The translations under genes and the position numbers were made by a program. The notes under the pieces were generated by a model. That model was not told where the DNA came from. It ran no database searches and saw only the letters and a list, made by a program, of their open reading frames with translations. From Taeniopygia guttata (lineage: Eukaryota > Chordata > Aves > Passeriformes > Estrildidae), in contig NC_133028.1 of the NCBI RefSeq assembly GCF_048771995.1, forward strand, positions 2,190,501 to 2,254,500: DNA of 64,000 bases. The letters are read 5' to 3'. This document shows, one piece after another, positions 31,971 to 44,545 of this stretch. The stretch's first letter is position 1. The number at the start of each line of letters is the position of its first letter.

Positions 31971-33780
31971 ATTATTAAGGAATATGCATATTTTAAAGTG
32001 GTTTTGTTACAATAGATCCCTCATCAGCTCCTTACCAACTGAATTTCACTTCTTCATAATTGTGGTATCTTAATCTCCGCTTATTAACATTAATGTGATT
32101 TATATGCATCTCCCTGTACAATATTTGACAATATTTTACTTCTTTTATAGCTCTAGTGAGGCTGGAGAACAGAGGAGTTCTGTGGAAGTGGTTGCTGTGG
32201 TAAAATGACATTTTCATTTAGGCATTGGGTGGACTGACAAGAGCCCATCCCGAGGGATCCTCCACAATTCCATGAGAATTGTGCAAACTGCAAGCTCTGG
32301 CAGCTGATTTGACATGAAGTTATTGCTCAATAAAACAGAACTCTCCATGTGTCAGGGCTGGTGATGTGCATTTTGCTCAATGCAAGGAGACACCAATCGT
32401 GCAGAACTAGAAAGAGGCAGAAAGGAAATTTCTTTAGAGTGAGTGATTTGTGACTGCTGAGGACATTCTGCAGTTGCACATCATCCTATGTGCTTAGCTT
32501 GTTATTAAAAAAATTATTAAATAATATCCAGGTCTAAAAAGACATAACACCAAAGCCACTGGTTAAAGAGGATTAAGGATAATTGCTTTTAAAAGGTACC
32601 ATTTTCAGAGTAAGCTGCAAACCCCTGGGAAAACAGGAATATTCTCATGTGGAAAACAAATCAAGCTGCATAAATGAGTGGGTTTACTAGAGAATAAACT
32701 GGCTGTGCAGTGTGATGGCCTCTGGTGTGAACAGTTTTTTCCACCTAGCCTAGAAAGGAAAGTATTTATTTAAAAAGGTCAGGATGAACAGAAGAATAAA
32801 CACATAAAAGCAAAAGAGTTTGCAGAAAATCAAGCTACTGAAAACAAAATTATTTCAGACCCTATATAATAGAAGACATTATGTGTTACTCTATTCATCA
32901 GTGCTATAATCAATCATAAATAAATGGCTTTAGGCTCGTGCTTTTATTTATAAAATCATCAAACCTTAGGAAGAATTGTCACTTCATATTAATGTTAAAA
33001 TCACTCGCTATAACCTTTATAGGTTCTTGGTTTTTTTTGGTTTTTTTTTTTTTTTTAAAGAAGGGCAACTGTAACATTGTGTGAGTATAGAAAAAGGCAC
33101 TTTTAAATCCTGAATCACTAAAAATGAGTAAAAATAACAAAACCTTAAGAGAGCAGCAGAGCAAAGGCAAACTGCTGCAGCATTCCCAGGTGCTCCTGTG
33201 GAGGAGCAGCCAAGTCAAAGCCCACCAGGAGAGCTGGGCTCTCAGGGTGCTTGAGTGACAGGCTGGAATTCCCAGAATTCAGCTTTATAGGAACTGTAAT
33301 AACTCCGTGAGCAGATGATGGGCACGGCTAACGAAGCCTCAGGGGGCAGCTGCTCCATCTTCCCTGGCATCTTGATTAAGAATCCGGGATGACACCATGT
33401 CAACACACGCACTCTAACCTGATAAAAACCTGCATAATTCATGGGCAGAGCGTGCTGCAGGCAGGGAATCACCAGAGGCTGCACAGAAAATCCTGGGATA
33501 CACCCACGTGCTGGGATTGTCCTCCAGCTCCTCCATGGCTCCTGCAACCTCAACTCTTCTACCCTGGATGTGACCTCAGAGTTTAAAGTGTCAATCTCAC
33601 TGTGACATTTTCATGTTCATATTTCCTGTACTGTTTTGGGTTTTTTTTTTAAGGCAAGGCAGCACTTATCCCACAGGAAATCCTGTGGCATGTGCCACCT
33701 GGAACAGCAGGAATGTGCTGAGGTGGCTCTGGCTTTTGAGGTCTCAAAAGAGAGAGGAACTGGGAGAGCACTGCTGGGAT
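31971..33780. other. M1AP intron 1, unrecognised stretch
   Basis: A poly-T run at 33031-33056; no exon or known repeat seen. Confidence 0.5.
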
Positions 33781-33784
33781 GGAC

Positions 33785-34000
33785 TGGGACAGGGACACCT
33801 CTACTGGGCTGTACTGGGATTGGGACACCTGTACTGGGCTGTACTGGGACTGGGACAGCTGTACTGGGCTGTACTGGGACTGGGACAGCTGTACTGGGCT
33901 GTACAGAAACTGGGAAAGCTGGACATGGACAGGAACACCTCTACTGGGCTGTACTGGGACTGGGACACCTGTACCAGGCTGTACAGAAATTGGGAAAGCT
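33785..34000. repeat. 30-bp minisatellite (GGGCTGTACTGGGACTGGGA)
   Basis: About seven units of TACTGGGCTGTACTGGGACT then GGGACACCTG in M1AP intron 1. Confidence 0.92.
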
Positions 34001-34016
34001 TGATAGGGGTTTGGGG

Positions 34017-35172
34017 ATGGAATTTCCCTGAGGGATTTCCCTGAGGGATTTGGGGCTCAATTTCCCTGAGGAATTTGGGATAGGATTTCCCTGAGGGATT
34101 TGGGATGGAATTTCGCTGAGGGATTTCCCTGAGGGATCTGGAGTGGAATTTTCCTGGGAGATTTGTGAGAGAGTTTCATGGAGGGATTTCCCTGAGAGAT
34201 ATGGAGTGGAATTTTCCTGGGGGATTTGGGGTGGATTTTCCTGAGGAATTTGGGATGGAAATTCCCTGAGGAATTTGGGGCTGAATTTCCTTGAGGAATC
34301 TGGGATGGCATTTCCCTGAGCGATTTGGGGTGGGATTTCCCTGAGGGATTTGGGATGGAATTTCGCTGAGGGATTTCCCTGAGGGATCTGGAGTGGAATT
34401 TTCCTGGGGGATTTGTGAGGGAGTTTCATGGAGGGATTTCCCTGAGAGATCTGGAGTGATATTTTCCTGGGGGATTTGGAGTGGATTTTCCTGAGGAATT
34501 TGGGATGGACTTTCCCTAAGGAATTTGGGGCTGAATTTCCTTGAGGAATCCGGGATGGCATTTCCCTGAGCGATTTGGGGTGGGATTTCCCTGAGGGATT
34601 TGTGAGGGAGTTTCATGGAGGGATTTCCCTGAGGGATCTGGGGCGGAATTTTCCTGGGGGATTTGGGGTGGATTTTCCTGAGGAATTTGGGATGGACTTT
34701 CCCTAAGGAATTTGGGGCTGAATTTCCTTGAGGAATCCGGGATGGCATTTCCCTGAGGGATTTGGGGTGGGATTTCCCTGAGGGATTTGTGAGGGAGTTT
34801 CATGGAGGAATTTCCCTGAGGGATCTGGGGCGGAATTTCCCTGAGGGACTTGAGGCTCAATTTCCCTGAGAAAATTGGGATGGAATTTCCCTGAGGTATT
34901 TGGGATGGCGTTTCCCTGAGGGATTTCCTGAGAGATTCGGGATGGAGTTTCCCTGAGGGATTTCCTGAGAGATTCGGGATGGAGTTTCCCTGAGGGATTT
35001 GGGATGGAGTTTCCCTGAGGGATTCCCTGAGAGATTCGGGATGGAGTTTCCCTGAAGGATTCGGGATGGAGTTTCCCTGAGGGATTTCCTGAGGGATTTG
35101 GGATGGAGTTTCCCTGAGGGATTTCCTGAGAGACTCGGGATGGAGTTTCCCTGAGGGATCCCTGAGGGATCC
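34017..35172. repeat. 1.15-kb minisatellite next to M1AP first exon
   Basis: Degenerate 24-30 bp units of AATTTCCCTGAGGGATTTGG, in places with higher-order blocks of about 240 bp. It ends at the CpG-rich M1AP start region. Open frames here (NPSGKSHPKSLRE-type) are repeat artefacts. Confidence 0.95.
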
Positions 35173-35430
35173 GGGACCGCGGCTCCTTTCCCGCCGCCGT
35201 GCCCGCGGCCGGGCCGGGCCCGGTGCCGCTGCCTCCCGGCGCTTCCCGATCCCGGCTCATCCCGGGGCTGTTTCCGTGGGAATGCCGCCGTCCGGGCTCG
35301 CACCCACCTGGGCAGGGCGTTTTTCCCGGTCCTGGCCCGAATCCCGGCTGAATCCCGGTTAAATCCCGGCTAAATCCCGGGTGAATCCCGGGCGGGCCCC
35401 GCGCATGCGCAGCGAGCGCTCCCCGCAATC
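35160..35430 (-). promoter_or_regulatory. M1AP: M1AP CpG-rich promoter and inferred non-coding exon 1
   Basis: A GC-rich island with a good minus-strand donor CCCAG|GTGGGT at 35308/35307, the only promoter-like region upstream of exon 2. Five short AATCCCGGCT-type units lie at 35340-35395. The exact start site is unknown. Confidence 0.55.
35401..35410. promoter_or_regulatory. NRF1-like palindrome GCGCATGCGC
   Basis: A perfect core NRF1 motif in the M1AP promoter, consistent with the initiator-poor CpG promoters of many germline and housekeeping genes. Confidence 0.65.
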
Positions 35431-35726
35431 CTGAATTTTGGCTACTCGGGAAAACCGGGATCGCTTCTCCTTCCCAAAAATCCGCATTTTAAGACCTTCC
35501 CACCTCATCCAGCACCGATTGAATTATTTTTACTTTCACCATCCGATCACGTTATTTTTGCCAAAATCAACCCCCGGCCAGCCTCAAAGCCGAAACGAGT
35601 TGGAAAATTGGAAATCTGGGATTGGGAATTTATGGCACTTCAAGGAGCCTGGAAGGACCAGAAGATGCAGAATGGATTAAGGGATGGAAAGTTGGAAAAT
35701 TCTCGTTTGAGAAAAAGATAATTAAA

Positions 35727-36261
35727 TGTTGGAACCCTGGTTACTGAGAATTTCAAACTTTCTGTGCTGGCAGACACTGACCCCCAGGAGAACTCTGCCT
35801 TTAACTTAAAGCCATAGAGAAAGCTTCCGAAATTAAATGATAGAATTAATATTATGAGTGTATAGTTTAAATAAAAGTGTGTAATATCCCGTAGTAGAAA
35901 ACCTAAAGTTTAGAATTTTAGTACATAGTTTTATATATATATATATATAACAAAATGAAAATTTTCAGGCAGAAGCTAGTCCTTCTTCTTTACCTCCTTC
36001 TTCATAGATTTCAGTAGTATAGTGTAATTAGATAAAAAAAGCCCACATTGCGAGCCACAAGTAGTTAGTTATTAAATTAAAAATAAAAATAATTTAATTA
36101 AACAGTTTATCCTTAAAAAGCCATTCAGGAAAAGAAACACAGCTCCATTTTTAGTTTGTTAAAGTAGAACTCAGAGTTTGTGATACTGTAATATAAATAA
36201 GAACTAATAAACATCTAATCCAAACAAGAAATACTGTCTCACACATTTAATCCTGACCCTA
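35727..36261 (+). mobile_element. LTR family A, copy 3
   Basis: Starts TGTTGGAACCCTGG. AATAAA at 36206-36211 gives plus sense. Possible target duplication ATTAAA (35721-35726) / ACTAAA (36262-36267), one mismatch. Confidence 0.8.
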
Positions 36262-36524
36262 ACTAAAAAACTCCTCTCTGTGTGACAGCCCAACAACTTC
36301 TAAAGTTCCTCATCTTTATACATTTATATATATTTTATATATTGACAAAAATATATATTTATAAAAGAAATATATATAATATATTTTATATATTGACAAA
36401 TATATAATATAATTAGATATATGATATCTAGAATATATAATTATATCTATAGTATAATATAATACAATATAATACACTACAATATAATATAATACACTAC
36501 AATATAATATAATGCAATACAATA

Positions 36525-36835
36525 TAACATAACATAACATACATAATATAACATAACATAACATAACATAACATAACATAACATAACATAACATAACATA
36601 ACATAACATAACATAACATAACATAACATAACATAACATAACATAATATAATATAATATAATATAATATAATATAATATAATATAATATAATATAATATA
36701 ATATAATATAATATAATATAATATAATATAATATAATATAATATAATATAATATAATATAATATAATATAATATAATATAATATAATATAATATAATATA
36801 ATATAATATAATATAATATAATATAATATAATATA
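36525..36835. repeat. (ACATA)n then (TAATA)n pentanucleotide arrays
   Basis: About 23 ACATA units followed by about 39 TAATA units. The second part is the reverse complement of the array at 37733-38006. Confidence 0.96.
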
Positions 36836-37047
36836 AATTGACAAATACATATTTTGTATATTGTCAAAATTAATATAGATAAAACGCCGTGTCTGCTGTA
36901 TTATATACTGGAATTTAGGATATAAGAAAGCTCTGGTTATAGAACCATAGTGTTTGAAAAGGCAAATATAAGTTATGTATTTATAAATTAAAATAATAAA
37001 TGATAATAAAATATCAAGTCGGGGTGGCGGCTTGACTCGTGTCGCTG

Positions 37048-37061
37048 CTGCCACCATGTGG
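37048..37061. promoter_or_regulatory. CTCF-like motif 1
   Basis: CTGCCACCATGTGG, two mismatches to the reverse-strand CTCF consensus SYGCCMYCTRSTGG. Confidence 0.35.
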
Positions 37062-37277
37062 TGACAATCAGGAACTGCAGCCACCCATTACTCAATGGTA
37101 CGACAACACAAAAGCACAGAAAAAACACAGAAAAAAGGCCCCCGAACCGAACAAAAAACGAACCCAACCAAACCATAAATCCACCAAAATCCCCCCAAAA
37201 AAGCCAAATCCACGTTCCCCCGTAATTAAAGGATGGAACAAAAAGCGCATCCGAAGTGGATTTTTCTCCGCTTAGTG

Positions 37278-37291
37278 CTGCCGTCTTGTGG
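37278..37291. promoter_or_regulatory. CTCF-like motif 2
   Basis: CTGCCGTCTTGTGG, same orientation 230 bp downstream, two mismatches to the consensus. The flanks (AGTGCTGCC, GGTACTGCA) resemble those of motif 1. Confidence 0.35.
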
Positions 37292-37732
37292 CGAATGTCC
37301 GGTACTGCATGTGGGCGTTGTGTGCCGGTTATTGCGGATTTTAGGAGATAAAATGAACATTTTGGGAATAAAATCCGACTTATCTTCTCTGGAGAAAATG
37401 AAAACTTTGATGTGAAATGGAGGAGATTAATAGATTATATTTTTGGAGGTAAAATTGAGGTTATCATTAGGGGACAAGTAGGGAAAATGTCAGGGATAAA
37501 ACCTGTAAGTGATGGAATTAACATTTTTTAGGGGAGGGATGTGAGGTAAACTATAGGGGAATTGGAGCCTTCGACTCCTGCAGTTCCGTCTCCGGCCGCG
37601 AGCAATGGAATTTCTGCAATTTCCAGGTTTTCCAGCCGGAGTCACTCCTGGGTCAGGCAGAGCCCTCCCAGCCATGCGCGGATCCAGGAGGGCAGCAATT
37701 CTTAGTTTTTATAACTACGTTCTAAATAGATA

Positions 37733-38006
37733 TTTATATTATATTATATTATATTATATTATATTATATTATATTATATTATATTATATTATATTATATT
37801 ATATTATATTATATTATATTATATTATATTATATTATATTATATTATATTATATTATATTATATTATATTATATTATATTATATTATATTATATTATATT
37901 ATATTATATTATATTATATTATATTATATTATATTATATTATATTATATTATATTATATTATATTATATTATATTATATTATATTATATTATATTATATT
38001 ATATTG
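37733..38006. repeat. (ATATT)n pentanucleotide array
   Basis: About 54 near-perfect units, complementary in sequence to 36641-36835. Confidence 0.97.
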
Positions 38007-38113
38007 TATCTATATCTATATCTATATCTATATCTATATCTATATCTATATCTATATCTATATCTATATCTTTATTTTATTTTATTTTATTTTATTTTAT
38101 TTTATTTTATTTT
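38007..38113. repeat. (TATATC)n then (TTTTA)n arrays
   Basis: About 10 hexamer units followed by about 8 TTTTA units, continuing directly from the ATATT array. AT-rich sequence continues to about 38560. Confidence 0.95.
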
Positions 38114-38599
38114 TTTATTATATATATTTATATTGTTTTATTTATTTTTAGTTTTATATTAATATATAATACCTATTGTATACTATATAACAATACAATA
38201 ATATATAATATAATAATATATAACATGCAATATATAATATATTATATATGTTATATATTGTATGTTACTATTATATAGTAATATTTTTTATATTGTATGT
38301 CAATACAGTGTATGTTAATGTATTGTACTTTCTATATTTTATGTTAATATAATATAGTACTATTTACTATTTGCTATTTAATATTTAAAATTTAACATGT
38401 ACCATTTAATATTTAATATTTAATATTTAATATTTAATATTTGGGTTATAAACCCTTAATGTTTAATGTTTAATATTTCATATTTAATGTTTAATGTTTA
38501 ATGTTTCTATATTGTATTTTTGTAATACATATTTTGTGTATATATTTATATTTTTTGTTAACTTAGTTTTTATAACCAATATTATAATCTTACAACCGT

Positions 38600-39720
38600 T
38601 TATAATTCTAAAGATTTTTGGGGTAATTTCCCCCTTTGTTTCCTTTCCCTGCTGCTCTGAGTGTCTGTGACATCCTGAATTCCCTCCTCTGCTCTTGTGC
38701 CGTGTCCTTGTCATGTCAAATCCCACATGTGACTTCTTGAAGCACCCAAAAAAAGGGCAAAACTTCTTTTTATTGTCCAGAAAAAAAGAAACTTTGGTCT
38801 CCACCTCTAATAAATTCCCACAGCAAACTTGCTAAATTAAATTTAAATATTGTTTATTTTTAATTGTCCAAAAGCATTCTGTGAAAAAATGGTTTGGAAG
38901 ATGTTCCCTGTCTTGGATTTCAGGTGAACTCTGAGCTCATTTTTCTCTGGAAAGACAAATTTCTGCTCCTAATCCCTAAGGATCTGAAATCTTGATTTTC
39001 AGATCCTACAAGACCCATGCAGGGTTGGCACTGAGGAAAAGATTTTATTTTACAAGCGCCCACCAAAAAAAGAATTAATTAATTTACAAGATCTCTGTGA
39101 GCACGTGGGCTGAAATTACTCATAATATTTTTGCTTTTTAAATTAGCCACTGTGTGAATTATGGAAAAGGAAATTATTGTCATTGATGGCCGATTCTTTT
39201 AAATGCAGTGTAAAAAAGAAAAAAAATCACTAAAAATGCACCTGAAATTCACCATTGCACAGTGCTGACTCTGCTCGAGGTTTGAAATGCTGTTAGCAAT
39301 GGGTTTTGCCCAAAATTCCTCATTTTCCAGGTATTTTTCTGTCTTATTCAGAAGTATTTATGGTTCCTGGGCACTTGCAGATGTTTTAAAGGTGATTTTA
39401 AAATAAAGATTTTTAACTTTATGCTCTAGATGGGGCATCCTTGAAACCTGACTCCATGAAGAGTTGGGGACAAGGTTTGAGAATCCAGGACAAAGAAGCA
39501 CAAATTGCTACTCATTCATGAACAATTTGGTTTAAAAATTAAATATTAAAACAAAACAAAACAAAAACCACCACAAAAATCACCCTTATTTTTAAGAGAA
39601 ATATTTGCATTTCTGCTGGGTCACCTCTGGTTTAGCTTTAGGTGATGAGAGCTTTGCTTTTGGAGAATTCCTCCAACTTTCCTTTTCCTTGAAATTTGTC
39701 TGGGTGTTGTTCAAGGAATG
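38600..39720. other. Intergenic, nothing recognised
   Basis: AT-rich unique-looking sequence without open frames of note. Confidence 0.5.
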
Positions 39721-39724
39721 GTGT

Positions 39725-40160
39725 TGGAGGTCACAGGAAATTTCATCGAATGGAATTAAATGAATTAAAATGAAATTTCCTGGAATGATAGGAAATTTTT
39801 GTGCTATGCAATGAAATAAAATGAAATTTAATTTCATGAAAGGAAATTTCATTTTACTGTGTGGAACAAAAGGAAATGCAAGGAAATTTTGTGGAATTAA
39901 ATGAAAATTTCATTTCATGACAGGAAATGTAATTTTGTTTTGTGGAATTAAATGAAATAAAAAGCTATTTCATGAAACGAAAAGCAATTTCATGAAATGA
40001 AATTCTGTGGAGTGAAATAAAATAAAATTTTTAAGTGTCATTCTATTTCATGACATGGACTGAAACCGCATGGAACGAAGGGAAGTGAAACGGGAATTTC
40101 ATGGAATGGAATGAAATGTTTCGGACCTAAATGAAGTGAAATGAAATGTTATGCAATGAA
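39725..40160. repeat. Degenerate GAAAT/ATTTC array
   Basis: Alternating GGAATGAAAT and AATTTCATG words make a low-complexity, locally self-complementary region. Confidence 0.8.
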
Positions 40161-40162
40161 AG

Positions 40163-40345
40163 AAGAAATTCCTTCCTGTGAGGGTGGGCAGCCCTGGCAC
40201 AGGTGCCCAGAGCAGCTGGGGCTGTCCCTGGATCCCTGGAATGTCCAAGGCCGGGTTGGATGGGCTTGGAGCAACCTGGGACAGTGAAGGAGTCCCTGCC
40301 CATGGATGGGGTGGAACTGGGTGGGATTTGAGGTCTCTTGCACCC
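40163..40345 (+). mobile_element. CR1 LINE 3' fragment
   Basis: GAAGAAATTCCTTCCTGTGA, then GGTTGGATGGGCTTGGAGCA and CCTGCCCATGG, match the avian CR1 3' end. Confidence 0.85.
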
Positions 40346-40373
40346 CAAAACATTCCCTGAGTCTCTGACGTGT

Positions 40374-40738
40374 GTGTCGCTGTCGAGGCAGGACGGGAAT
40401 GAGAAGACTCTGACCAGAAGCTGCTGAGAGTAAAACTCCAATTTATTCAAATTACACTGCTCTTTTATACAGAGCTTTGTGAGGACAACTCCATTGGTTC
40501 TGAAGTGAAAACAACCCACAGCATTGGTGCAAAGTGCTTGATGCACAGTGATAGAACTTAACTATAAACAACGTGAAAAACAAGAGAGATAAAGAATTAT
40601 TTACATTCTCTCCAGCTCTTTTCCAGGTGTCTGCCTGGCTAGAAACTCTCATTTCTCTCTTTGACTGAATCTGAGTCCCACACGTGTTCTTGCTTCGTGA
40701 TTTTGTGATCCCTGTAGCTAACCAAGATGCTGTTTGTT
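40374..40738 (-). mobile_element. Possible LTR fragment (family F)
   Basis: TG-starting segment with a minus-strand AATAAATTGGAG signal near 40438. No second copy in the window, so assignment is tentative. Confidence 0.45.
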
Positions 40739-40810
40739 GTTTTTGGGCCCCACGCTGGGCAACTCCCTGAGGGCTCCCCTGAGTGGGGAAACCCTCCTGG
40801 AGCAGTTCTG

Positions 40811-41355
40811 TGTCAGGAAAAGCAGAAAATCAGGACTTTTTTGGTTTTCAGCTTCTTGGTTTATTGTTATCTTATCAAAACTTCAGCACACTGTCTGCAC
40901 CCAGACCTTGCATGCGTGAAAACAGCACAAAAATGGCCAACAATCTCTTGTTACAAGGCCTTTTAACTCTAATCAAAAACTAAACTACCCAATTAAGAAG
41001 TGACACCTAAATTATTTTCCTTTCTAACCCAATAACTGACCCCTAAAGACGCACAATGTGGATTTTTCTGCCCAATTAATACCATCTAAACCCATGAAGA
41101 AAGAGGAAGAAGAAGAGAGAAGAAAGGAACTCGAGACAACACCCTATATCCTCCATCTTGAACCCATCTACAGCATACTAAAAATCCTAAAACTGAAATT
41201 TCTCACCCATGTGACATACTAAATTACTCTCTCCAATTTCTACAATCTATTTCACACTTTTGTGGTCTCTAGTTTACTTTGAAGCTTTGGAAGCCTTCTC
41301 CATGAATGAGGGTCAAAGTCAGGGTTTTTCTGGGAGTCAGGGCACCCCAGGGCAG
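40811..41355 (-). mobile_element. Diverged LTR family A copy with possible PBS remnant beside it
   Basis: Shares AAGAAGTGACACCTAAATTA and CCCATGAAGAAAGAGGAAGA with family A. Just beyond its inferred 3' end (minus sense), 40743-40762 reads on minus as a sequence like a tRNA-Lys primer-binding site. No coding interior remains. Confidence 0.6.
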
Positions 41356-41687
41356 ACAGGGGGATATTCCCCCTGCCCTGGGTTCCCACAGTTTGTGTCA
41401 CTTTTATGTTCAGCCACAGCTAATTCACCTTTACAGCTTGATTTCCCCCTCATTTTTGTGCCTGGCTAACCCAGTACAGCTCTGATCCCATTAAGCTTCA
41501 CGCTCCACGTACCTGGAGAAGATAATGAAATTACACCACAGGATTGAACCTGGCCTGCTTTAAACACTGGGAACTGCAGCTCTTCCTGGTAGAGGAAGCA
41601 GGAAATGAACAAGAAAATAAACAGGAAAATAAAGATATTAAGCAGGCAGCACATTCCTGATTCCAATGTAGCCCATGGAGCCCATCC

Positions 41688-42391
41688 ATGATGGATGGAT
41701 GGATGATGGATGATGGATGGATGGATGGATGATGGATGATGGATGGATGGATGGATGGATGGATGGATGGATGATGGATGGATGGATGATGGATGGATGG
41801 ATGGATGATGGATAGATGGATGGAAGGATGGATGATGGATGGATGGATGGATGGATGGATGGATGATGGATGGATGATGGATGGATGGATGGATGGATGA
41901 TGGATGGATGGATGGATGGATGGATGATGGATGATGGATGGATGATGGATGGATGGATGGATGGATGGATGGATGGATGGATGGATGGATGGATGATGGA
42001 TGGATGGATGATGGATGATGGATGATGGATGGATGATGGATAGATGGATGGAAGGATGGATGATGGATGGATGGATGGATGGATGGATGGATGGATGGAT
42101 GGATGATGGATGGATGGATGGAAGGATGGATGATGGATGGATGGATGGATGGATGGATGGATGGATGATGGATGGATGGATGGATGGATGGATGATAGAT
42201 GGATGGATGGATGGATGGATGGATGGATGGATGATGTAGGGATGGATGGATGGATGATGGATGGATGATGGATGGATGGATGGATGGATGGATGGATGAT
42301 GGATGATGGATGATGGATGATGGATGGATGGTGGATGGATGGATGGGTGGATGGATGGATGGATGGATGGATGGATGGATGGATGGATGAT
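41688..42391. repeat. 700-bp GGAT/GATGATG array
   Basis: Tetranucleotide GGAT with frequent GGATGATGGAT variants. Long IHPS-type reading frames on the minus strand are artefacts. Confidence 0.97.
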
Positions 42392-42829
42392 GGAGTCACT
42401 CACTGAATCCTCCCTTTTTTTGTGGTTATCCCAAATTCCTGCCTTTAAGAGCAATGCTCATAAACTAACAAATGCTGTCTCCACATGGATGTAATTAAAA
42501 TCCAAACATGAACACACAATTTTATGAAACTCCTTTCTTCAGCTTCCAAGCCCCATGAGGCCAGCCTTTAGGTCTAAGTTTCGATGCTGATTCAGTGTGT
42601 CTTGAGTGCCTGGCAGGTTGTTATTAATTTTAATGACTTCTGTTTTCCTGCAGGAGGCCTGCACTGCTGTTGGCAGTGGTGAGCACGGCCTGCAGCAGTC
42701 TGGGTGTAATTGCTGTGCAGATCCTGGCAGCAGAGGAGGAGGGAAATGCATGGACAGATGACAAAAACCAAGCAGAAAAACTGATTGAGCCTGCAGAAGG
42801 AATCAGCTCTGTGAATCCTTTCTCTGTGA

Positions 42830-42888
42830 GTCCAGATTGCTCCAAGCCCCATCCAACCCAGCCCTGAGTGCTTCCAGGGGCATCCCTG
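42830..42888 (-). mobile_element. CR1 3' fragment, minus
   Basis: TGCTCCAAGCCCCATCCAAC is the reverse complement of the CR1 block GGTTGGATGGGGCTTGGAGC. Confidence 0.7.
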
Positions 42889-42889
42889 T

Positions 42890-44400
42890 GCATGTTTCAG
42901 AGAAAGAACCTGAGCAAGAGCCTCCAGAAGGTAAAATAACCCCTCAGGTTGATTGTTTTGGGTCATCAACATTGGTTTTTATCCCTTCCTGTTGGTTCTG
43001 GCAGCTGGCAATACCTCCTTGTCAACACAAACTGCACTTAAAGCTTCTCCTCCGTGCTGGTAATATTTATTATTTTCCCAGCTCAGCAACAGCCACAGGA
43101 GGCAAAGCAACAGCCAGGATATATTTTAAAATATTTTTTTCTTTGGTTTTGCACTTTTTTTGTGGTTTTGATGCCTCCTGGTGCCAGTGAAGCTTTAAAT
43201 ACAGGAATATTAACTTACTTGATGTATATCTATCTCACGTTTTGCTTTCATTTAGTATGGAGCTTTCAGGGATAAGAATTCACATGTGCTAATCATTGTT
43301 TATTTAAAATTTTGCTTTAACTGATTATTTATATAAGCAAGTTATTGAAAATAGCAAAATAATATTATGAGACCATGAAAGTACTTGGTAACCTGTTAGG
43401 GAATTTTTAAAAATATGATATTTAAGAACAATTAAGAACATGATTTTTCCTGGTGCCAGTGGATCAAGGAGGTGGAGCAGCACAGTTCTGAAACAAAGGC
43501 ATGAGAGATGGAAACCTCAGCTCATGACAGAACATGTATCCAGCCTCAAATATTTTCATGTTATTTGATAGCAAATTCATGACATCAATGCTTTTAGAAA
43601 CTTGCCTATCTCTGCACAGACAGGTGCACCTGAAGAGAAAGGAGTTTTTAATAAATTCAAAGAGTGGGAGGTAAAACCTTCCTGAGGCAGAGAGTTTTTT
43701 GTGTAGAGCAGAGTTTTCTCAGGTGTGTAAATATTTCTGAGTGTCATTTAAGTTAATAATGATGTGATATATTTAATCATGGAATATCCTGAGCTGGAAG
43801 GGACCCACCACAATCATTTAAGGAGAAAATAGACCCAGCACAAGTGAAGGTTTTGCACATGCAGTGGGCACTCGACTCTCTCCCTGCTGACTTCTCATCT
43901 GCCCTTTCCTGTGCTTTGACTGAATCGTCTTCAGGTCATAACCACGGTCAAGAAATGACTGATCAGCACCTCTAAACCTCATGATTTAAATGGTGTATCC
44001 TCCAGTGGTCTGGGGTTTTTGCTTGATATTTTTGTCCACTTTTTTGACATAATTTTTCCTGGTTGATTTTTTTTTTTTTGTTCTTGTTGGTTTTCTTTTT
44101 TTGTTTGTTTAGGTCCAATGACAGTTTTCTAACTGCTTTTCAGTTCCATGGTGTGCTCTTTGTTCCTGATTACAGGAAGGTTTACATTGCAATTACAGCT
44201 CTACCAACGTGCCCTTGGACAGTTTTAACTCATCTGCATCAACATCTTAAACAGGGCTGATGGGTCTTCCTTGCATTTTATGATGGGATAAGCAAAATCC
44301 AATGTCAGGAGTGAAACCCAAACCTCTCCACCTCACTCCTCTGCCTGAGCTCTCTACCTGCAAGATCTTCCAACAGGGAACTAGAAAGAACAGATATATA
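42890..44400. other. Intergenic, mostly unrecognised
   Basis: One short avian-repeat-like phrase near 43778-43810 (GGAATATCCTGAGCTGGAAG). No gene seen. Confidence 0.45.
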
Positions 44401-44407
44401 TAGAATA

Positions 44408-44545
44408 AATATTTTATAAGAGTGGTGAAGCCCTGGGACAGGTATTCCCAAAAAGCTGTGACTGCCACATCCCTGGAAGTGCCCAAGGCCAGGCTGGATG
44501 GGGCTTGGAACAACCTGGGCTAGTGGAAGTTCTCCCTACCCATGG
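44408..44545 (+). mobile_element. CR1 3' fragment
   Basis: GGCCAGGCTGGATGGGGCTT, then GGAACAACCTGGGCTAGTGG and CCCATGGGAAGAGGTTGGA. Confidence 0.85.

Noticed and set aside
33941-35428. Minus-strand frames of NPSGKSHPKSLREIP type
   Set aside because: Products of the 1.15-kb minisatellite.
36316-38162. Frames reading IILYYIILYY
   Set aside because: Pentanucleotide arrays without stops; no gene.
41531-42454. 307-codon IHPSIHPS frame
   Set aside because: GGAT tetranucleotide array in antisense.
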